In this document: piece after piece, positions 58,624 through 64,000 of the stretch
Numbering within the stretch: position 1 is the stretch's first letter
How the letters are laid out: each line of letters opens with the position of its first letter
Source of the DNA: Affinundibacterium fentianense
GTDB taxonomy: Bacteria; Pseudomonadota; Gammaproteobacteria; Burkholderiales; Burkholderiaceae_D
Direction: 5' to 3'
Assembly (NCBI RefSeq): GCF_018139545.1
Contig: NZ_JAGSPJ010000001.1
Span: forward strand, 922,664-986,663
DNA length: 64,000 bases
Notes under the pieces: generated by a model
What the model was told of the DNA's origin: nothing
The model's database searches: none
Seen by the model: the letters and a program-made list of their open reading frames with translations, nothing else
Made by a program: the position numbers and the translations under genes

Positions 58624-59802
58624 TTGAACCATATTTCTCGCCTCCTCGTTGTTTGCGTTTTACTTTGCTTTGGTTTGTGTTTTGAATGGAACCCCACAGG
58701 AATAATGCTGTTCAAAACGGCATACGCGGCCACCAAGCAATCGAACAATTCAAATCAATCGACAAAATCAAAAAAGACTTCGGCAAAGAAGAACGCCAAG
58801 AAGACTTTAGGTAATCCAGCTCTCAATCGAACCGATAATGTGCACTACCTTGAATGGCAAGAGGTGCAAAGCTTTATCAAAGAGATGCAAAGCGAGCATC
58901 AGTTTCCTGCTCAGCAATTGACGCAGATTTTTGACAATGCGCGTTATGTCGAATCCGCGATTCAACTTATGAAACCTGCACCGGCAGGCAAGCCCAAAAA
59001 TTGGAAAGCCTACCGAGCGAGATTCGTTGAAAATGGTCGCATCAATTCCGGTGTTTTGTTTTGGAATCGCAATCTTGAAAGTCTCAATCGCGCTGAGAAT
59101 TTATTTGGTGTACCAGCAGAAATTATCGTCGGCTTAATAGGCGTCGAAACAATTTATGGCAAAAATATGGGGGGCTTTCGGGCCCTCGATGCCCTCTGTA
59201 CACTCGCATTTTCATATCCAGATACGCCAAATCGCGTTGCTCGTATGGCTTTCTTCCGTTCGGAATTGGCCCAACTCTTACTCTGGAGCCGCGACACTGG
59301 TACCGACATTTATACTGTGAAGGCATCCTATGCTGGCGCCGTCGGACTAAGCCAATTCATGCCAAGTAGTTTGCGTCAATTTGCGATCGACTTTGATCAA
59401 GACGGTAAAATTGATTTGAGAGAGTCCGAAACCGATGCGATCGGGAGCGTAGCAAACTATCTAGCGAAGCACGGCTGGAAAAAAGGAGTCCCCTATGCAT
59501 ATCCAGCAACCTTCACGAGTGCAGAACCGAATGTTACGCAATTAGAAACGACACTTGGGCGCGGCCTTCAAGCAACTTTTTCATTATCCGAGCTAAAAGA
59601 CTTGGTTAGCACCTCAGATGAATCCGCTCCCAAGCAAATTAGATACGGACTGATCGATCTCCAAAATGGCGAAGATCCCACTGAATATTGGTTAGCAACA
59701 GATAATTTTTTTGCGATTACGAAATACAATCGGAGTTACTTCTATGCCATGTCTGTGATTGATTTGGGGCGAGTCGTTGCGCAGACCCGTAGAATAGAGT
59801 AG
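58624..59802 (+). CDS. mltB: Lytic murein transglycosylase B
   Basis: Cleaves the MurNAc-GlcNAc bond in peptidoglycan, giving a 1,6-anhydro end. The catalytic Glu is in GVETIYGKNMGGFRALDAL, the SYAGAVGLSQFMPSS motif is the Slt35 signature, and DFDQDGKIDLRESETDAIGS is the EF-hand-like calcium loop of MltB. The start is a TTG at 58624 giving a signal peptide that ends near AYAA. An alternative ATG at 58705 gives a shorter signal. No lipobox Cys is present, so it would be soluble in the periplasm. It is 24 bp past TgpA, perhaps in one operon. Confidence 0.93.
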   Translation: MNHISRLLVVCVLLCFGLCFEWNPTGIMLFKTAYAATKQSNNSNQSTKSKKTSAKKNAKKTLGNPALNRTDNVHYLEWQEVQSFIKEMQSEHQFPAQQLTQIFDNARYVESAIQLMKPAPAGKPKNWKAYRARFVENGRINSGVLFWNRNLESLNRAENLFGVPAEIIVGLIGVETIYGKNMGGFRALDALCTLAFSYPDTPNRVARMAFFRSELAQLLLWSRDTGTDIYTVKASYAGAVGLSQFMPSSLRQFAIDFDQDGKIDLRESETDAIGSVANYLAKHGWKKGVPYAYPATFTSAEPNVTQLETTLGRGLQATFSLSELKDLVSTSDESAPKQIRYGLIDLQNGEDPTEYWLATDNFFAITKYNRSYFYAMSVIDLGRVVAQTRRIE

Positions 59803-60071
59803 CAAATTTGATAATATCCAAATGTTATGCTGCAAATAAAGAACTTCTCAATAATAAATATTGCAAATAAGAATTTTTTGGTCTAAAGTAATGTTATCTA
59901 ATGATACATTTATGATGGCTTCGAGGAAAGTGTCAATAGATTTAACAATTTTCTTACTTTATTTCTCTGGCAAGAAGTAGATAAATTTATTTTAAAGATA
60001 TAGTATTACTGTTTGATTAATTTACACAGTGCCCTCCTGCAACATCAATCATCATCAATAACGAGGTAATG

Positions 60072-60380
60072 ATGCCAAACTTGACACAACTAGAATCAGA
60101 TGAAATCGACTACGATCCAAATAATCTTTTGGATACATTGATCAAACAATTGCATCTGAAAAATGATGCTGCACTGTCCAGAGCACTGGAAGTTGCTCCA
60201 CCGGTGATCAGTAAAATTCGTCATCGTCGTTTGCCAGTTGGCGCATCTTTATTGATACGTATGCATGAAATCAGTGATGTCAGCATTAAAGATTTGCGCG
60301 CACTGATGGGTGATCGCCGCGCTAAATTCCGCATTAGCGACAAGCAATTCAAACCTAAAGATGCCGAGAACAATGGCTAA
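60072..60380 (+). CDS. Small Cro/CI-like DNA-binding protein
   Basis: About 102 aa. The pattern NDAALSRALEVAPPVISKIRHR followed by the LPVGASLLIRMHEIS segment fits a helix-turn-helix (Cro/CI-like) with the recognition helix at PPVISKIRHRR. The N terminus is acidic (NLTQLESDEIDYDPN) and the C terminus is charged. Similar small proteins occur widely in Burkholderiales, but I know of no assigned role. Two ATGs (60069, 60072) are possible. The second is favoured because GAGG then has a 5-base spacing. An AT-rich 269-bp upstream region holds no gene. A terminator follows. Confidence 0.75.
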   Translation: MPNLTQLESDEIDYDPNNLLDTLIKQLHLKNDAALSRALEVAPPVISKIRHRRLPVGASLLIRMHEISDVSIKDLRALMGDRRAKFRISDKQFKPKDAENNG

Positions 60381-60402
60381 ATTGGTGTGAAATTGGTTTA
60401 GA

Positions 60403-60438
60403 AAAATCGAAGCTTAGTGAAATGCTAGCTTCGATTTT
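60403..60438 (+). terminator. Terminator after the small HTH gene
   Basis: AAAATCGAAGCT (60403-60414) pairs with AGCTTCGATTTT (60427-60438), followed by TT on the plus strand. Confidence 0.75.
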
Positions 60439-60615
60439 TTATTATTTGTTGTATTTTTGCTGCGGTTCATTTCTCTTGGTACGGCTGCGCTGCGAGATCA
60501 CGCAAGCGCACTTACACTGTTGTTAAGCCGCTTCGAGTTGACTCTGATATATCTGTCGAGTCAAGATGCAACTGCGCAACTCACACGTTGTTCGCACTTT
60601 GGACAAAGCCCAATA

Positions 60616-61518
60616 TTAGGCAGGAAAAACCCCTGTCGACAAATAGCGATCGCCTCGATCGCAAACAATAAACACGATAGTTGCATTCTCCACGGTTTCA
60701 GCCAGACGCAAGGCGACTTCGCATGCGCCAGCAGCCGAGATACCACAGAAAATTCCTTCCTCTACAGCTAATCTACGTGCCATCGCTTCTGCCGTTGATT
60801 GACTGACTGATTCCAGTCGGTCGATTTGCTCATGATTGAAAATTTTCGGCAAATACGCTTCTGGCCACTTACGAATGCCTGGAATTTGAGATCCGTCCTC
60901 AGGCTGCACACCAACGATTTGTATCTGTGGATTTTGTTCTTTCAGATATTTTGAGACGCCCATAATCGTACCGGTCGTTCCCATCGCACTGACAAAATGA
61001 CTGACTTGTTCCTCAGTATCTCGCCAAATTTCCGGCCCAGTACTCTCGTAATGCGCAAGAGGATTATCGGCATTAGCAAATTGATCCAAAATTAGACCTT
61101 TGCCCTCTTTTTGCATTTGTTCAGCCAAATCACGGGCGGTTTCCATTCCACCCGCTTGCGGTGTCAGCACAATTTGTGCTCCGTATGCCGCCATACTCTG
61201 ACGCCGTTCAACACTCAAATGCTCTGGCATTAACAAAACCATTTTGTATCCACGCATTGCCGCAGCCATCGCTAAGGCAATACCTGTATTTCCGCTGGTC
61301 GCTTCAATTAATGTATCGCCTGGTTTAATTTGGCCACGTTGTTCTGCCCGCTTAATCATGGACAGCGCTGGACGATCTTTTACCGACCCAGCAGGATTAT
61401 TTCCTTCGAGTTTTCCAAGCACAATATTATTTCGCGCTTGCGCCTCTGCGCTCAAAAGTCTTTGCAAGCGCACTAAAGGCGTGTTTCCTATTGTGTCTTC
61501 AATCGTGATATAGGCCAT
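60616..61518 (-). CDS. cysM: Cysteine synthase B
   Basis: PLP enzyme that makes cysteine from O-acetylserine and sulfide or thiosulfate. TIGNTPLVRLQRLL and GNNPAGSVKDRPALSMIKRA contain the PLP Lys. IEATSGNTGIALAMAAA and GTTGTIMGVSKYLKE are the substrate and phosphate loops. CGISAAGACEVALRLAE is the last block. CysM rather than CysK is indicated by the 300-aa length and the GNNPAGSVKDRPA wording. Convergent with the small HTH gene, and its upstream region holds a 13-bp tandem repeat. Confidence 0.95.
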   Translation of the reverse strand: MAYITIEDTIGNTPLVRLQRLLSAEAQARNNIVLGKLEGNNPAGSVKDRPALSMIKRAEQRGQIKPGDTLIEATSGNTGIALAMAAAMRGYKMVLLMPEHLSVERRQSMAAYGAQIVLTPQAGGMETARDLAEQMQKEGKGLILDQFANADNPLAHYESTGPEIWRDTEEQVSHFVSAMGTTGTIMGVSKYLKEQNPQIQIVGVQPEDGSQIPGIRKWPEAYLPKIFNHEQIDRLESVSQSTAEAMARRLAVEEGIFCGISAAGACEVALRLAETVENATIVFIVCDRGDRYLSTGVFPA

Positions 61519-61615
61519 ATTGAGCGGTAATCTTAAAAGGCAAAATGCTATTTTAATCTCTTGCCAAGAATTCTGCTTATTTCCATTTAAACTGACGACG
61601 TTTTATAACAGCGTC

Positions 61616-61641
61616 TTATAAATGCGTTTTATAAATGCGTT
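61616..61641. repeat. Two tandem copies of TTATAAATGCGTT
   Basis: Exact 13-bp copies at 61616-61628 and 61629-61641, preceded by a more degenerate relative near 61602-61615. They sit about 100 bp upstream of the cysM start and could be protein-binding or promoter-associated. Confidence 0.65.
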
Positions 61642-61724
61642 AATAACTGCCTCTAAATTGATTTATCTTGGAAGTACGTCATCAGCAATCTTGTTTCGCA
61701 TTAAATCGAGATCTCGCAAAACTC

Positions 61725-61753
61725 AAAGCCCGCTGGAACACCGAGCGGGCTTT
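61725..61753 (-). terminator. Terminator after the Ala-rich exported protein
   Basis: AAAGCCCGCT (61725-61734) pairs with AGCGGGCTTT (61744-61753) around a 9-base loop. Confidence 0.75.
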
Positions 61754-61876
61754 GAACAATGATGCTGAATCTACACTTTCTCGTTTCACTCTCTGGAATG
61801 AATTAGAGTCGGAGAATTCAAACTTACTTCCGCGCTTACCAAACTAGACCAACTTAGTCTGGTATTTACTTCACGC

Positions 61877-62185
61877 TTATTTTTTACTTGCTGCACTGGC
61901 TGCACTTGCTGCGGATGCAGCAGCCGGCTCTGTCGATTTAAGAACAGGTTGATGTTGCCGTTTGCCGCTTGCCATGCCTGTCGCCACATCACGAGGTGTG
62001 GCTGCCGTCGCTGCACTTGCTGTCGCACTCGCTTTTTCAGTGACGGCAGGTGCCGCAGCCTTGACCGATGCAGCTTTACTCGCCGCAGCAGCTTCGACGG
62101 CGACAGCAGGCTTTGCTGGGGTTTGTGCGAAAGCGGCGCTAATGGTGATTGAGGCAACCGCGAGAGTCATCAATAATTTGTTCAT
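61877..62185 (-). CDS. Small Ala/Lys-rich exported protein
   Basis: A 102-aa protein from ATG 62185; the ORF is open to 62245, but the internal ATG begins a clean signal peptide (MNKLLMTLAVASITISAAFA). The mature part is almost all Ala, Lys, Ser, Pro and Thr with a short PRDVATGMASGKRQ island and a KK end. No domain is recognised. It may be a periplasmic or envelope-associated low-complexity protein. No homologues are known to me. Confidence 0.6.
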   Translation of the reverse strand: MNKLLMTLAVASITISAAFAQTPAKPAVAVEAAAASKAASVKAAAPAVTEKASATASAATAATPRDVATGMASGKRQHQPVLKSTEPAAASAASAASAASKK

Positions 62186-62485
62186 AATTAGTCCGATCAG
62201 AAAAATGAGATTAATTGCCGTAGAAATCACTACGCCTTTCCACAACGCTGCCGAGGAAATTCATGTTGACACAGATTTGAAAATATCTAAGGAAATCGAT
62301 AGTGAGCAGCACTCGCAGATCAATCAAGTCGCAAGCTCGATTTTTATTTGAATAGATGCCTTGTCGGCGCGATGCATTCACTGTTAACATCGACGCCCTA
62401 GGCAGTATTTCAGCCGAAATTATGCAGCTATGATTCGGCTCTTATTCAGTTGATTTATTTCACATCACAACGATCAGAAAACATT

Positions 62486-62815
62486 ATGTTATTCACTGAA
62501 GTCTTATCGGGACTCCCCAAAGTCGATCATCTCGAGGCGATTGAACTCTACGAAAACGAAGCATTGTCGGCTCGCGTTGAAAATCAACCAGGATCATCAG
62601 GAAGCGTCCGAGTTTACTTTGCATTATTCCAAGAATTCCATTGTATCGATGCACGCGCTGCTAGCAAGGGCTTAGAGCTCTATTCTGAACACACCGCTGA
62701 CGCGACACAATTTCCGGGAAAACACCCGAACATTGACAGACTTATTCAACTTATTCACGTCGCCGAGAGCAATACCTCGTATTGCCCTCTACAAGTCAAG
62801 CTAATTGAAAAATAA
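62486..62815 (+). CDS. Conserved DUF2322-like protein
   Basis: A 109-aa soluble protein from ATG 62486 (MLFTEVLSGLPKVDHLEAI); the ORF extends back to 62450. The segments LPKVDHLEAIELYENEA, SGSVRVYFALFQEF and FPGKHPNIDRLIQLI are compact and conserved-looking. From memory they match DUF2322, a small family of Betaproteobacteria without known function. Confidence in the family name is moderate. It is convergent with the HD-GYP gene. Confidence 0.6.
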   Translation: MLFTEVLSGLPKVDHLEAIELYENEALSARVENQPGSSGSVRVYFALFQEFHCIDARAASKGLELYSEHTADATQFPGKHPNIDRLIQLIHVAESNTSYCPLQVKLIEK

Positions 62816-62907
62816 AAGGAGAAAGGAATTTCGCTGTCGAGTACAAGTCATTACATACATAACTTTGACTGCACTCGCAGTCCATGGGATTCCTACGCAT
62901 GCGGTCC

Positions 62908-64000
62908 TTAATCTAATTTGGCAATCGCCAATTTCAGCGCCTCAAAACAGCGAACATCAATTGCTGTATGGAGATTTTCCGCCATCATTTCCAAGGTCTT
63001 TGGGATAGGAATGGCACCGCGATAGGGACGCTCAGCAGTAATCGCATCAAAAATATCTGCCGTCGTAATAATACGGGTTTCCAAAGTAATTTCCTCCGAC
63101 TTCAGACCCTTAGGATAGCCAGTGCCATCAAGTTTTTCGTGATGTGCAGCCGCTACCTTTGCCAATTCAGAGAATGCTGCTATGCGCGACAAAATTGTCT
63201 CGGTATAACTAGCATGTAGTTTCACTGCATCCCACTCAGAGATATCCAATTTGCCAGCTTTGTCCAGGACACTATTGCTCACACCGAGTTTCCCAACATC
63301 ATGCAAAAGTGCGCCACGTTTTAACCATCGACGTCGCTCAGGGCTTAAATCCAACGCCTCCGCGATCATATCGGTATAGAGCGCGACACGTGCACTGTGG
63401 CCACTGGTGTAAGGGCTTTTCGAATCGACGACCTGACCAAATGCAGCAGCGATATCGTCTAAATAATCATCATCGAGTGGCACTTCATTCGATTTTGGTT
63501 CAAGCGCCAACACTTTTTGTGTAATCTCTTGCGACTGTAAATCATCCCAAAATGCCTGATTTTGTGCAATCCGTTCAAATGCATCGACCAGCAGAGGATC
63601 AAACCAAACTCCTGAGCGATCACGAATTTCATTCAGAGCAGCAGCAGGACCATCTGCGATTTGGAACACATCAATGACCTGTGATAACAATGCGATTCTG
63701 GAGAACATAGGTATCGCTTCAGCTTTCAATTGATCTGGACGCCCTTGCCCATTGAAATGCTCATCAAGGCTGTAGATACCTTGAGCAACTTCTTCTGAAA
63801 ATCGTAAAAGACGTGCAATTTCAGCACCGCGATGACAACGCGTTGCAATCAGCTCCTGCGCTATATTTCTTCCGTCACGTAAGATCGTCAAAACACTACG
63901 AAATCGCTCAGCTAAACCCGCTTTCAAACCAGTATGTTTTAAAACAAAATGCAAAACTTGAGGAAGACTATCCCCTACCGTTTTGAAATCGCGCTTAAAT
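62908..64000 (-). CDS. HD-GYP domain protein, 5' end outside the window
   Basis: Probable c-di-GMP phosphodiesterase or signal-responsive relative. The HD-GYP domain has SGHSARVALYTDMIAEAL, LKRGALLHDVGKLGVSN, and AHHEKLDGTGYPKG with the GYP motif. An N-terminal domain (FSRIALLSQVIDVFQIADG) resembles an additional HD-like half, which is typical of this class in Burkholderiales. The track start (63954) is a TTG, and the frame stays open to the window edge, so the gene is truncated at its 5' end. Final stop is at 62908. Confidence 0.9.
   Translation of the reverse strand, partial: FKRDFKTVGDSLPQVLHFVLKHTGLKAGLAERFRSVLTILRDGRNIAQELIATRCHRGAEIARLLRFSEEVAQGIYSLDEHFNGQGRPDQLKAEAIPMFSRIALLSQVIDVFQIADGPAAALNEIRDRSGVWFDPLLVDAFERIAQNQAFWDDLQSQEITQKVLALEPKSNEVPLDDDYLDDIAAAFGQVVDSKSPYTSGHSARVALYTDMIAEALDLSPERRRWLKRGALLHDVGKLGVSNSVLDKAGKLDISEWDAVKLHASYTETILSRIAAFSELAKVAAAHHEKLDGTGYPKGLKSEEITLETRIITTADIFDAITAERPYRGAIPIPKTLEMMAENLHTAIDVRCFEALKLAIAKLD

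Larger units (their letters stand above)
61519..61876. other. Intergenic region upstream of cysM
   Basis: No supported gene. It contains the tandem TTATAAATGCGTT repeat (61616-61641) and the terminator of the Ala-rich gene (61725-61753). Confidence 0.5.

Noticed and set aside
61786..62157. Minus-strand 123-residue ORF overlapping the Ala-rich gene
   Set aside because: A frame shadow of the Ala-rich gene with a Gln/Arg-rich nonsense composition and no signal peptide.

Overview
The window looks like a chromosomal segment of a betaproteobacterium of the order Burkholderiales, most likely Oxalobacteraceae and perhaps near Undibacterium. This is an inference from gene content and order and from a moderate, AT-leaning composition. 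Supporting points are the rimP-nusA-infB-rbfA-truB block, an aat-bpt N-degron pair, a Burkholderiales-type trimeric porin, a complete Entner-Doudoroff gene set with HexR, and several families common in that group. There are no rRNA genes, CRISPR arrays or transposases. Almost everything is housekeeping or conserved accessory sequence.

Left edge (1-1114): this appears to be one end of an integrated element. The 5' half of a tRNA-Arg(CCT) gene lies on the minus strand at 847-886 and breaks off just after the anticodon loop. An intact tRNA-Arg(CCT) sits at 543-617 on the plus strand, with three helically phased TGGGACA repeats between them. A small winged-helix gene (2-493) lies beyond. I read this as an element that split the host tRNA gene and carries its own replacement.

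1115-9709: the ABC-F ATPase uup, a CsgG-like secreted protein, an M1 aminopeptidase with a hexanucleotide repeat at its signal-peptide cleavage region, a porin and a GDSL lipoprotein esterase. 9767-12233: a four-gene operon bufA-bufB-bufC-doxX that matches the bufferin (copper-buffering RiPP) systems. 12467-14365: an S4-domain protein, hemerythrin, a YjfB-like protein and mobB.

14478-25500: central carbon metabolism. ppc is followed by pgi-eda-edd on the minus strand and, divergently, zwf-pgl and hexR. A good HexR-like palindrome lies in the edd/zwf intergenic region. Together these genes convert glucose-6-phosphate to pyruvate and glyceraldehyde-3-phosphate, and PEP carboxylase refills the TCA cycle.

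25615-35608: an HDOD protein, a FliL-like protein, a PlsC-like acyltransferase, an orphan ParA, rsuA, a peptidase/aminotransferase/RidA group facing a MocR regulator, and a membrane diguanylate cyclase with a degenerate active site. 36009-40841: cysS, a short SEDS-like membrane protein, an acyltransferase-3 protein, a cupin and a DUF924 protein. 40912-50629: translation and RNA maturation genes (truB, rbfA, infB, nusA, rimP, rluB) and scpB, all on the minus strand, then an initiator tRNA.

51238-64000: a Nudix hydrolase, aat-bpt-pyrD, an aldo/keto reductase, a DUF58-TgpA-MltB block, a small HTH protein, cysM, an Ala-rich exported protein, a DUF2322-like protein, and an HD-GYP protein that runs off the right edge. 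Several ORF starts were moved to internal ATG codons on the basis of family alignment and ribosome-binding sites; each entry says so.
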